Part shown: in pieces, positions 16,693-24,863 of the stretch
How positions within the stretch are numbered: position 1 is the stretch's first letter
Layout of the letters: every line of letters starts with the position of its first letter
NCBI GenBank assembly: GCA_021201315.1
Contig: JAJQFG010000052.1
Location: 1-46,524 of the forward strand
DNA length: 46,524 nucleotides
Origin: Erysipelotrichaceae bacterium
GTDB taxonomy: Bacteria > Bacillota_I > Bacilli_A > Erysipelotrichales > Coprobacillaceae
Direction: 5' to 3'
Position numbers and translations under genes: made by a program
The notes under the pieces: generated by a model
What the model was told of the DNA's origin: nothing
Seen by the model: only the letters and a program-made list of their open reading frames with translations
Database searches by the model: none

Positions 16693-18141
16693 ATGGACGC
16701 TTTTGCTGACGTGATGGGACGCGTAGGTGCTTGGTGTGGACAAAACAAATATTTGTCATCAATCAAGAACGCATTCCAAGATTACATGCCTGCCACTATT
16801 TCTGGTGCTGTAGCCGTATTATGGACTTCAGTATTAGTAAATGATAGTACTGGTTTAGGCGTATTTTTCTCACCAATCATGGTATTAGAACCATTAAATA
16901 GTATTTTTAGTGCAATTAACACTGCTACTATTGGTTGTATCGCGGTTGGTATTTGTATGTTAGTTGGAGAAAATATTGCTCTTGCTAACGGTGAACAGGG
17001 AGCATACCCTGCAGTTTTAGCATTTATGATGTGGTTTACTGTTACTCCTTATTCTTGGAGCATTGGTGATATGGCTGCATATACTCCTGCTGTTGAAGGA
17101 ACAATGGGTGCTGAAACAACTACTGTAACTATTAGTGAATTGTTGGAACAAGCTTTGAATTCTGGATTTGTAGCTGAATACAATACATTCTCATATGATA
17201 CTTATGCAGATGTAACGACTGCATTCTCATTAGGTGATTTAGGAACATTCTCAGCTATTCAAACTTCTTACATGGGTGCAACTGGTTTATTTACTGGATT
17301 AATCGTTGGTATCTTAGGTATGGAATGTTATTGTGCATTACGTAAAGTAGATGCATTAAAGATTAAAATGCCTGACCAAGTTCCTCCAGGAGTTGCCAAA
17401 GCATTCGAAGTAACTATTCCTACTTGCTTAGCATTAATTATTGTTGGTGCTGTAGGATGGTGCTCTACTACATTCCTTGGATTAGACTTGAACTCATTGA
17501 TTTCTACTTATGTACAGGAACCATTGAAACAAGTTATCGGTGGTAACATTGTTGCCGTAGTTATCCTTTATATCATCATCATGTTATTCTGGTGCGTTGG
17601 TATTCATGGTAACAACATGGTTTCTGCTGTTAAGGAATCAATCTTTACTCCAATGATCGTTGAAAATATGGCTTCTTATTCAGCTGGTGGAACTCCAGAA
17701 AACGTATTAAATATCACTATGATGCAAATGTTTGCAGAATGGGGCGGTTCTGGTGTTACATTAGGTTTAATCTTCGCAATCTTTATCTTTGGTAAGAAAG
17801 AAGATACAAAAGCTATCGCAACTTTATCAGTCGTTCCTGGATTATTCAACATCAATGAAACAATGACATTTGGTATTCCATTAGTATTGAACCCAATCTT
17901 AGATATTCCATTCATCTTAGCACCATGTGCTTGTATCGTTGTTGGTTATATCTTAACATTAATTGGATTCTGTCCAAAATGTGTTGTACAAGCTCCTTGG
18001 ACTTGTCCACCAATCTTATTTGGATTCTTAGCTACTGGTGCTAATATCATGGGTGCTGTATCTCAGATTATTGTTATGGCAGTTTGTACAGTTGTTTATA
18101 TTCCATTCTTATTAGTATACGAAAGACAAGATAATGCTTAA
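16693..18141 (+). CDS. PTS lactose/cellobiose-family EIIC permease
   Basis: Seen: 482 residues, about ten hydrophobic segments. The C-terminal half contains NINETMTFGIPLVLNPILD and PFILAPC, the hallmark of the Lac-family EIIC sugar-translocating core. Family knowledge: it moves a beta-glucoside, chitobiose or related disaccharide across the membrane while EIIB phosphorylates it. A poorly conserved insert (about 115-190, rich in T, S, E) is longer than in CelB or LacE. Start: GGGAGG lies 10 bases before this ATG; a closer ATG at 16688 opens only an eight-codon frame that overlaps the start. No EIIA, glycosidase or regulator gene is adjacent, so the substrate is open. Confidence 0.9.
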   Translation: MDAFADVMGRVGAWCGQNKYLSSIKNAFQDYMPATISGAVAVLWTSVLVNDSTGLGVFFSPIMVLEPLNSIFSAINTATIGCIAVGICMLVGENIALANGEQGAYPAVLAFMMWFTVTPYSWSIGDMAAYTPAVEGTMGAETTTVTISELLEQALNSGFVAEYNTFSYDTYADVTTAFSLGDLGTFSAIQTSYMGATGLFTGLIVGILGMECYCALRKVDALKIKMPDQVPPGVAKAFEVTIPTCLALIIVGAVGWCSTTFLGLDLNSLISTYVQEPLKQVIGGNIVAVVILYIIIMLFWCVGIHGNNMVSAVKESIFTPMIVENMASYSAGGTPENVLNITMMQMFAEWGGSGVTLGLIFAIFIFGKKEDTKAIATLSVVPGLFNINETMTFGIPLVLNPILDIPFILAPCACIVVGYILTLIGFCPKCVVQAPWTCPPILFGFLATGANIMGAVSQIIVMAVCTVVYIPFLLVYERQDNA

Positions 18142-18178
18142 TTAATAAGTTAGAATATCTACAATTAAATAAGATATT

Positions 18179-18204
18179 AAGAACGGTTAATCCGTTCTTT
18201 TTAT
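18179..18204 (+). terminator. Intrinsic terminator after PTS IIC
   Basis: AAGAACGG/CCGTTCTT stem with loop TTAAT, then TTTTATTT. Confidence 0.85.
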
Positions 18205-18226
18205 TTCTTAAAATATGATTATTGTG

Positions 18227-18255
18227 TTGTCAAAAAAGGTTTATTCATGTATAAT
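18227..18255 (+). promoter_or_regulatory. Promoter of the 183-aa membrane protein gene
   Basis: TTGTCA (18227-18232), 17-base spacer, TATAAT (18250-18255). The -10 box overlaps the longest possible start codon (ATG 18247), which rules that start out. Confidence 0.75.
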
Positions 18256-18279
18256 AATGCAATAGGAAGTGAGGCTTTT

Positions 18280-18831
18280 ATGGATAACGAACAAATTAAT
18301 CAAAGTAATATAGAGCAGGAGTTTAAACCAAGCACTAACCTAACAGTGAGATTGTTTGTCATTGTTTATTGGTTATATGCTATTTATATTTTATTATATG
18401 ATGTATTTTATGCTCATGCATTAAGTGATTTTTATATTGTTGGTGGAGGAGGTATAGTTATTACATTATATATGGTAGGCTTTAGACCTTATCGATATAT
18501 TGTTGGTAATAAGACAGTGACATATCGCTACCTTATAAGAAAAAATAAAGAAATTAACTTAATGAATTGCGAAACAATTATGGATCCTAAGGAAACATTT
18601 ACATCAATTATTATGCGTGCGCGTGCGATTGAATTATATGATGTTGATAGAAAGAAGAATAAGTTTTTCCCAAAAGATCGTGTTGGGTTTGTTGATGCTA
18701 TATTGAAAGAAAATAGACGTATTCATTGTAATGTTCAAGATTATACAGATAGTAAGCGTGAACTTAAAAAACAAGAACGTAGACAAAGAAAAAGAGAACG
18801 TAGAAGAAGAGAGATTGAAGAGAATAGCTAA
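18280..18831 (+). CDS. Small membrane protein with two helices and a PH-like domain, unknown function
   Basis: Seen: about 183 residues. Two hydrophobic helices (about 25-45 and 52-70) are followed by a beta-rich stretch resembling bacterial PH domains (YRYIVGNKTVTYRYLIRKNK and following). A strongly basic tail after about residue 150 is rich in K, R and E (QERRQRKRERRRRE). Inference: anchored in the membrane with the basic tail in the cytoplasm, perhaps touching nucleic acid or lipid head groups. No close family is recognised. The ATG at 18280 is chosen because it has GGAAGTGAGG just upstream and lies after the predicted transcription start. A terminator overlaps the gene end. Confidence 0.7.
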   Translation: MDNEQINQSNIEQEFKPSTNLTVRLFVIVYWLYAIYILLYDVFYAHALSDFYIVGGGGIVITLYMVGFRPYRYIVGNKTVTYRYLIRKNKEINLMNCETIMDPKETFTSIIMRARAIELYDVDRKKNKFFPKDRVGFVDAILKENRRIHCNVQDYTDSKRELKKQERRQRKRERRRREIEENS

Positions 18832-18843
18832 TCTCTTTTTTTT
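18810..18843 (+). terminator. Intrinsic terminator overlapping the end of the PH-like gene
   Basis: AGAGATT/AATCTCT stem around the stop codon, followed by eight T. Confidence 0.7.
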
Positions 18844-18895
18844 AAATAAATATGATAAAAAAATAAATGTGTGATAAAAAAATATTATTTTGTTG

Positions 18896-18924
18896 TTGAC
18901 ATATTGAAATATTGCCATTATAAT
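18896..18924 (+). promoter_or_regulatory. Promoter of glnN
   Basis: Perfect consensus TTGACA (18896-18901), 17-base spacer, TATAAT (18919-18924). The leader is about 75 bases long and has no obvious glutamine-type riboswitch fold by eye. Confidence 0.88.
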
Positions 18925-19007
18925 AGCCTCATAAACATTGAGAATTTATATAGACTTTGAATTCATAAATTGATACAATGTTTAGAAAGACAAGGGGGAA
19001 TTTTTCA

Positions 19008-21086
19008 ATGGATATGAGTGAATTACTTGAAGATTATGGGTGTTTAACATTTAGTGATGATGTGATGCGTGAACGTATACCAAAATCAACTTATAAAGCA
19101 TTTCATGCTGCATTAGATAAAGGAGAACCTTTAGCCAGAGAAACAGCAACTGTGATTGCTAATGCAATGAAAATTTGGGCAATTGAACACGGAGCTACTC
19201 ACTTTACTCACTGGTTTATGCCAATGACAGGTTTAACAGCTGAAAAGCATGATGCTTTCTTAGAACCAGAAGGAAATAAAGCTGTCTTAGAGTTTAGTGG
19301 TAAGACTTTAAGAAAAGGTGAACCTGATGCTTCTTCTTTCCCATCTGGAGGTTTAAGAGCTACTTTTGAAGCAAGAGGTTATACAGCTTGGGATTGTACA
19401 TCACCAGCTTTTGTAAAAGATGGAACATTATATATTCCTACTTTATTCTGTTCTTATACTGGTGAAGCTTTGGATAAAAAGACACCATTATTAAAATCAG
19501 TTGATGCTTTGAATGCTGCTTCACTTAAATTATTGCCTTTATTAGGTATGGATGATGTAACACAAGTAACAGCATCTGTTGGTAGTGAACAAGAGTATTT
19601 CTTAGTTGCTGATGAATATTATCAAAAACGTATGGATTTGAAGTTAACTGGTAGAACTTTATATGGTTCTATGGCTCCAAAAGGTCAAGAATTAGAAGAT
19701 CATTATTTTGGTAGCTTAAAACGTAAAGTTTCTGCATTCATGAAAGATTTAGATAAGGAATTATGGAAATATGGTATTCCTTCTAAAACAAAACATAACG
19801 AAGTCGCACCTGCACAACATGAGGTTGCATGTGTTTATAGAAAAGTAAATATTACAAGTGATAACAATCACTTATTAATGATTTTAGCTCAAGATATTGC
19901 TAAAAAACATGGTTTAAGATGTTTATTGCATGAAAAACCATTTGAAGGTATCAATGGTTCTGGTAAACATAATAACTGGTCTGTAACAACTAATACGGGT
20001 GTTAATTTATTCAATCCTGGTGATGATCCAGTTAATAATTTACCATTCTTAGCTACACTTGCTTGTACGGTAAAAGCAGTAGATGAATATGCTGATTTAT
20101 TACGTATGTCCATTGCATCTGCAGGTAATGATCATAGATTAGGTGCTAATGAAGCACCTCCAGCAATTATTTCTATGTTCTTAGGTGAAGAAATTGATAA
20201 ATTGGTTCAAGCTATTATTGATGGTACTGAGATGGAAGAAGTTGACTCAGGTCGTTTCAAAACTGGTGTATCAGTTGTTCCTGATTTCTCTAAGGATAAT
20301 ACTGATCGTAATAGAACTTCACCATTTGCATTTACTGGTAATAAGTTTGAATTTAGAGCAGTTGGTTCCGCTCAATCAATCGCTGGTCCTAATACGATTT
20401 TAAATGCTATATTAGCTGAAGAAATGATTGAAATGGCTGATTTAATTGAAGGTGGTATGACACCTAGAGAAGTTATTAGAAAGTTCTTAAGCGAACATCA
20501 ACGTATTATTTTCAATGGTGATGGGTATTCAGCAGAATGGGAAGTTGAAGCTGAAAAACGTGGTTTACACAACAACAAGAATACTGTTGATGCTATGGAT
20601 TGCTTAAAAGAAGAAAAGAATATTGAAATGCTTGATAGATTAGGTGTTTATTCACGTGTTGAATTAGCCTCTAGATATGAAATCTTATTAGATAACTACA
20701 ATAAGACAATTCAAGTTGAAGCTTTGACTGCATCAAAGATGGCTAGAAATGAAATTTATCCTGCAGCTGTTAAATATTTGAAAGATGTTACTAAGACAGC
20801 TTTAGATGTTAAGGAAACAGGTGTTGATAATGCATTCTTAGTTGATGATGTTAAGGAATTATCAGAATTATTAGCAGATATGAAGACAAAGATGGATACT
20901 TTGGATGCAGAAATCGAAAAAGCTATGGCATGCGATGGAGAAATTCATGAAGTTTCAGTATTATGGCGTGATGGTGTATTTGCTGCAATGAATGATTTAC
21001 GTGCAACTGCCGATACAATTGAAACTAAGGTTGATGAAGCTTATTGGCCAATGCCAAGTTATGTTGATTTATTATTTGGAATTTAA
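19008..21086 (+). CDS. glnN: Glutamine synthetase type III
   Basis: Seen: about 692 residues, the size of GSIII (around 700) rather than GSI (about 450). GSIII blocks include HFTHWFMPMTG, FPSGGLRATFEARGYTAWD, NEVAPAQHEVA, GSGKHNNWS and NDHRLGANEAPPAI (active-site ATP/glutamate region). Family knowledge: ATP + glutamate + ammonia to glutamine; common in Bacteroidetes, Erysipelotrichia and some Clostridia. The start at 19008 is preferred because AAGGGGGA lies 8 bases before it; the in-frame ATG at 18978 has no ribosome site. It is a single-gene unit with a consensus promoter and a terminator. No adjacent GlnR or PII gene indicates how it is regulated. Confidence 0.96.
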   Translation: MDMSELLEDYGCLTFSDDVMRERIPKSTYKAFHAALDKGEPLARETATVIANAMKIWAIEHGATHFTHWFMPMTGLTAEKHDAFLEPEGNKAVLEFSGKTLRKGEPDASSFPSGGLRATFEARGYTAWDCTSPAFVKDGTLYIPTLFCSYTGEALDKKTPLLKSVDALNAASLKLLPLLGMDDVTQVTASVGSEQEYFLVADEYYQKRMDLKLTGRTLYGSMAPKGQELEDHYFGSLKRKVSAFMKDLDKELWKYGIPSKTKHNEVAPAQHEVACVYRKVNITSDNNHLLMILAQDIAKKHGLRCLLHEKPFEGINGSGKHNNWSVTTNTGVNLFNPGDDPVNNLPFLATLACTVKAVDEYADLLRMSIASAGNDHRLGANEAPPAIISMFLGEEIDKLVQAIIDGTEMEEVDSGRFKTGVSVVPDFSKDNTDRNRTSPFAFTGNKFEFRAVGSAQSIAGPNTILNAILAEEMIEMADLIEGGMTPREVIRKFLSEHQRIIFNGDGYSAEWEVEAEKRGLHNNKNTVDAMDCLKEEKNIEMLDRLGVYSRVELASRYEILLDNYNKTIQVEALTASKMARNEIYPAAVKYLKDVTKTALDVKETGVDNAFLVDDVKELSELLADMKTKMDTLDAEIEKAMACDGEIHEVSVLWRDGVFAAMNDLRATADTIETKVDEAYWPMPSYVDLLFGI

Positions 21087-21098
21087 TAAATAATCAAA

Positions 21099-21130
21099 GA
21101 AAGAAGGTTAACCTTCTTTCTTATTTTTTT
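21099..21130 (+). terminator. Intrinsic terminator after glnN
   Basis: Perfect 9-bp stem GAAAGAAGG/CCTTCTTTC with loop TTAA, then a long T tract. Confidence 0.88.
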
Positions 21131-21136
21131 CTCTTG

Positions 21137-21145
21137 TGCTATAAT
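21137..21145 (+). promoter_or_regulatory. Extended -10 promoter of the GNAT gene
   Basis: TGcTATAAT (21137-21145) 25 bases before the ATG. The -35 region (TTTCTT) is weak, as expected for extended -10 promoters. Confidence 0.5.
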
Positions 21146-21170
21146 TAATCATTGTAAGGAGGCAGATATC

Positions 21171-21635
21171 ATGGATATAAGATTATATCAGCCATCAGAT
21201 TTAGAAGAAGTTATGCAGTTGTTCTATGATAATGTTCATAGTGTATGTGCTAAAGATTATACTGAAGAACAGTTAGAAGCATGGGCACCTAAAGAGGCTA
21301 ATGTTTATCGTTGGGAAACATCTTTGAATAAGAATCATACTTTAGTGGTAGTTGACAATGAACATATTATTGGTTTTGGCAATATAGGTCAAACTGGTTA
21401 TTTGGATCGTTTATATGTTGATAGCGATTATTTAAATCAGGGAGTCGGAACTTTATTGTTGGAAAATTTAGAAAGATATGCGACAGCAAGAGGAAATACT
21501 CACATGAATACAAATGCATCAATTACATCAAAACCTTTTTTTGAAGCAAGAGGTTATCAATGTATTGAAAAACAAATTGTAGAACGTCGCGGCGTTAGGC
21601 TCAAACGTTATTTAATGGAAAAGAAGATAAAATAA
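21171..21635 (+). CDS. GNAT family N-acetyltransferase (YafP-like)
   Basis: Seen: 154 residues with the GNAT acetyl-CoA fold. IIGFGNIGQTGYLDRLYVDSDY leads into the pyrophosphate-binding loop LNQGVGTLLLENLE (about 90-103), and a C-terminal FFEARGYQCIEKQ block follows. The overall pattern (DIRLYQPSDLEEVMQLFYDNV at the start, LEAWAPK near residue 40) resembles the YafP/PA4866-like subgroup. Family knowledge: acyl transfer from acetyl-CoA to an amine; the substrate is unknown. Strong RBS AAGGAGG. It is a single gene with its own promoter, converging with the vanZ-like gene on a shared terminator. Confidence 0.85.
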   Translation: MDIRLYQPSDLEEVMQLFYDNVHSVCAKDYTEEQLEAWAPKEANVYRWETSLNKNHTLVVVDNEHIIGFGNIGQTGYLDRLYVDSDYLNQGVGTLLLENLERYATARGNTHMNTNASITSKPFFEARGYQCIEKQIVERRGVRLKRYLMEKKIK

Positions 21636-21659
21636 GGCGAAAATTAATTTCGCCTTTTT
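21634..21659. terminator. Bidirectional terminator between GNAT and vanZ-like genes
   Basis: 9-bp stem AAGGCGAAA/TTTCGCCTT with T runs on both strands; the two genes converge here. Confidence 0.85.
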
Positions 21660-22054
21660 GAATAGAATAAATATAAAAATGTTGCAATCATACCTCCACA
21701 AGTATCGATTATAACATCTCTAAATTGTCCTGCTCTGCCACTCACAAGTAGTTGATGCATCTCATCACTACAAGCATAAAGAAATGTTACTAATAAAGTA
21801 TCAATAATAATATACTTTAATGAAAAACCTGATTTATAAAAACCAAAAATAAGGCTTAACGATAGTAAGGCATATTCACTCATGTGAGCTGCCTTTCTAA
21901 CAATAAATTCACTTATAGATATATGTAAATGAGTGTAAATCCAATTCACTATAGCCATACTTAAACCAGATGATTCTTCACCAGTTTGTAATGAAAAGGA
22001 AAAGATAATCATCATAATCACTAATGATGGTATAAAATATTTAATATTTTTCAT
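21644..22054 (-). CDS. VanZ-like membrane protein
   Basis: Seen: about 136 residues. Four hydrophobic segments carry the VanZ-family signatures FSLQTGEESSGLS, VRKAAHMSEYALLSL (K/H/E cluster) and YACSDEMHQLLVSGRAGQFRDVIIDTCGG. Family knowledge: VanZ gives low-level teicoplanin resistance in enterococci, but most homologues are uncharacterised membrane proteins, so no resistance claim is made. Start: the longer start at 22072 lies in the -10 box of its promoter; the ATG at 22052-22054 has GGGGG 5-9 bases before it and is preferred. The leader is very short. Confidence 0.85.
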   Translation of the reverse strand: MKNIKYFIPSLVIMMIIFSFSLQTGEESSGLSMAIVNWIYTHLHISISEFIVRKAAHMSEYALLSLSLIFGFYKSGFSLKYIIIDTLLVTFLYACSDEMHQLLVSGRAGQFRDVIIDTCGGMIATFLYLFYSKRRN

Positions 22055-22070
22055 AAAAGCCCCCTTCATC

Positions 22071-22098
22071 ATTATATAAAAAGCTTTATTCGTGTCAA
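22071..22098 (-). promoter_or_regulatory. Promoter of the vanZ-like gene
   Basis: On the minus strand TTGACA (22098-22093), 16-base spacer, TATAAT (22076-22071). Confidence 0.75.
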
Positions 22099-22197
22099 GT
22101 GTTAATCATATGTTATTTTTTGGATTTTTCATAGTTTTTTTTATTGTCGTATGATATACTTATTTCAATGATTATACATAACATTTAGGAGGATATA

Positions 22198-24291
22198 ATG
22201 GAAGAAAATGCTGTAAGGATGAAAGCGTATGCAGTTAATTTTAATGAAATTAGGGTATATCTTTCAGAAAATTATTATAATGGTGTTAGTAGTAAGTTTT
22301 ACTTAAAAGATATATTTAATGAGGAGTTGATGCTTTTAAATGGTGATGCCTTGCAATCAAGTCAATATCCTGGTTTTAAGGAATATAGGTTTATGGTTAA
22401 TTTCCATATGGGTAGAGTTTATAAGATTGTTGATGCTTATGGTTTGTCTTGCTTTTTAGATTTTTCTAAGCTTTCAATGTGTAAAGAGTTTGATGAATTA
22501 TATTATTATGATGGTAATGATTTAGGATGTCATTATACAAAAGAAAGAACAACATTTAAGCTTTGGTCACCTTTATCAACAGGTATTATTTTAAAAGTTA
22601 TTAAAGATGGTCAAGACTTATTGTTCCCTATGAAAAGAGGTAGTAAGGGTGTTTATTATGCTACTATTGAAGGAGATTTCGAGAATTGCGAATATTTCTA
22701 TTTGATTAAAATAGCAGGCAGTTATACAATTGCAATGGATCCATATGCTGATGCTTTAACTTCTAATAATCGTACTTGCGTGATTGTTGATATGGATAAA
22801 TTGCCATTTCATAAAACTGAAATGGCACCACTAGAAAAGAAAACCGATGCTGTTATATATGAAGTAAGCGTAAGAGATTTTTCTTCTTCTTTATCAGGTG
22901 GAATGCAAAATAAAGGTAAGTTTTTAGCTTTTACTGAACAAAATACATCAACGGATAGTGGAAATCCAACAGGATTGGATTATTTATCATGCTTAGGTAT
23001 TACCCATGTTCAATTAATGCCTATTAATGATTTTGCGACTGTGGATGAAACACATCCTTTGGAATTATATAATTGGGGTTATGATCCTGCTCATTATGGT
23101 GTGACTGAGGGTAGTTATGTAACTGATCCGAATGATGGTTATAAACGTATTAGAGAGGCTCAACAAATGGTTGAAGCTATGCATTCTAGAGGTATTCGTG
23201 TTATTGCAGATGTTGTTTTTAATCATATGCATGATGTTAATAATAATCCACTAGAACAAACAACACCACATTATTATTTTAGAAGATATCCTGATGGAAC
23301 ATTATCTAATGGTTCATGGTGTGGTAATGATTTAAATACAACAGCATTAATGTGTCGAAAATATATTTTAGATATGTGTAAACGTTGGCAGGTTGTTTAT
23401 GGTATTGATGGTTTTAGGTTTGATTTAATGGGTATTATTGATCAAGAAACCATTAATCTTATTGATGCCCAGGGAAAAGCTATTGATCCTTCATTTATGA
23501 TTTATGGTGAAGGTTGGAATATGGGTACAGCCTTAGCTGAAGATAAACGTACAACTATCCAAAATAATCATAAGACACCTCATATTGGTTTCTTTAATGA
23601 TTTCTTTAGGGATACATGTCGAGGTACCAATCAAATGGAAAGTAAAGGCTATTTTTCAGGTGATACTTATAAAACCAATGATGCGATGAAGGCTATATGT
23701 AATTTAGACAAATTTACAAAGATTAATCAATCCATTAATTATGTTGAATGTCATGATAATGCTACATGTTTTGATAAATTAGCTATTTCTAATCATGATG
23801 AAGATGAACATACAAGAAAAAGACGTCTAAAGATGATGTTAGCAGCAACTGTTTTAGCTCAAGGTATTCCTTTTATTCATAGTGGACAGGAATTTTTTAG
23901 AACTAAATCTGGACTAGAAAATACCTATAATGCTGGTGATCATGTGAATGCACTAGATTGGAATAGAAAGGATATGGAAAATGAAGCTGTACAATTTACA
24001 CAGTTAATATTACGTATCAGAAAAAATAACCCTTGCTTTAGATATGACAACTATGATAAAATACGCAAAAATGTCCATACTGAAAATGTTAATCATCGTA
24101 TGATAAAATACAGTTTACATCAAGATGAAGGTGAATATAAAGATTTTATTGTATTCTTTAATGCTTCTAAAGACAACATTGATGTTGAACTAGAGAAAGA
24201 CTATCATATACTCTATCATAGTAATAAAGAAAAAATATTGGATAATCATCTTTTAATTACTGGAGTTAGTGTGGTCATTGTCGCAAGATAG
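22198..24291 (+). CDS. pulA: Type I pullulanase (GH13)
   Basis: Seen: 697 residues. An N-terminal module (1-115) is followed by a CBM48-like domain (TFKLWSPLSTGIILKV) and the GH13 barrel with the pullulanase marker YNWGYDP. Conserved regions are DVVFNHMH (region I), GFRFDLMGI with the nucleophile Asp (region II), YGEGWNMG with the acid/base Glu (region III) and ECHDNATCFDKL (region IV). Family knowledge: hydrolyses alpha-1,6 branch links in pullulan, limit dextrin and glycogen. No signal peptide, so it acts inside the cell on glycogen or imported maltodextrins. RBS TAGGAGG. It is 9 bases from pth and probably leads the pulA-pth-mfd transcript. Confidence 0.95.
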   Translation: MEENAVRMKAYAVNFNEIRVYLSENYYNGVSSKFYLKDIFNEELMLLNGDALQSSQYPGFKEYRFMVNFHMGRVYKIVDAYGLSCFLDFSKLSMCKEFDELYYYDGNDLGCHYTKERTTFKLWSPLSTGIILKVIKDGQDLLFPMKRGSKGVYYATIEGDFENCEYFYLIKIAGSYTIAMDPYADALTSNNRTCVIVDMDKLPFHKTEMAPLEKKTDAVIYEVSVRDFSSSLSGGMQNKGKFLAFTEQNTSTDSGNPTGLDYLSCLGITHVQLMPINDFATVDETHPLELYNWGYDPAHYGVTEGSYVTDPNDGYKRIREAQQMVEAMHSRGIRVIADVVFNHMHDVNNNPLEQTTPHYYFRRYPDGTLSNGSWCGNDLNTTALMCRKYILDMCKRWQVVYGIDGFRFDLMGIIDQETINLIDAQGKAIDPSFMIYGEGWNMGTALAEDKRTTIQNNHKTPHIGFFNDFFRDTCRGTNQMESKGYFSGDTYKTNDAMKAICNLDKFTKINQSINYVECHDNATCFDKLAISNHDEDEHTRKRRLKMMLAATVLAQGIPFIHSGQEFFRTKSGLENTYNAGDHVNALDWNRKDMENEAVQFTQLILRIRKNNPCFRYDNYDKIRKNVHTENVNHRMIKYSLHQDEGEYKDFIVFFNASKDNIDVELEKDYHILYHSNKEKILDNHLLITGVSVVIVAR

Positions 24292-24300
24292 GAGATTTTT

Positions 24301-24855
24301 ATGAAATTAATTGTAGGATTAGGAAATCCTGGTAAAGAATATAACAATACAAGACATAATGTTGGTTTTATGGTTATGGATGCTCTTTCTCAGGAATTTT
24401 CTGTGGATATCAATATTAAAAAGTTTAAGGGTGAATATGTTAAATTTAAATATAAAGGGGAAGATATTATCTTTTTAAAACCTTTAACTTATATGAATAA
24501 TTCAGGGGATTCTATTATTCAATGTATGCACTTTTTTAAGATTGATATTAGTGATTTATTAGTTATCTATGATGATTTAGATATGCCAACTGGTAAATTA
24601 CGTCTAAGAGAAACAGGAGGATCTGGAGGACATAATGGTATTAAAAGCATTATAGCTCAAACTGGAACACAAAATTTTAAACGAATTCGTATTGGTATTG
24701 AAAAGGATAAACGTATCAATACAATAGATTATGTCTTAGGAAAATTCACTCCTTTACAACAACCTCTGATTAATGAAGGTGTTAATAAAGCAGTAGAAGC
24801 AGTTAAAACTTATTTAGATAAAGGATTTAACGCAGCTATGAATAGCTATAATTAG
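24301..24855 (+). CDS. pth: Peptidyl-tRNA hydrolase
   Basis: Seen: 184 residues with GLGNPGKEYNNTRHNVGFMVMD (Asn10 and catalytic His20), FLKPLTYMNNSG, YDDLDMPTGKLRLRETGGSGGHNGIKS and KRIRIGIEKD, all diagnostic for bacterial Pth. Family knowledge: releases peptides from peptidyl-tRNAs dropped by ribosomes; essential in most bacteria. It sits directly before mfd, as in many Firmicutes. RBS is weak (AGGAGAT 6 bases before the ATG). Confidence 0.97.
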   Translation: MKLIVGLGNPGKEYNNTRHNVGFMVMDALSQEFSVDINIKKFKGEYVKFKYKGEDIIFLKPLTYMNNSGDSIIQCMHFFKIDISDLLVIYDDLDMPTGKLRLRETGGSGGHNGIKSIIAQTGTQNFKRIRIGIEKDKRINTIDYVLGKFTPLQQPLINEGVNKAVEAVKTYLDKGFNAAMNSYN

Positions 24856-24863
24856 GAGGTATT

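Noticed and set aside
18247-18279. ATG at 18247 as the start of the membrane protein gene
   Set aside because: The codon overlaps the -10 box TATAAT at 18250-18255, so it would not be in the transcript; ATG 18280 has a ribosome site.
21644-22054. VanZ-like protein as evidence for glycopeptide resistance
   Set aside because: No other van genes are near, and most VanZ-like proteins have no resistance role.
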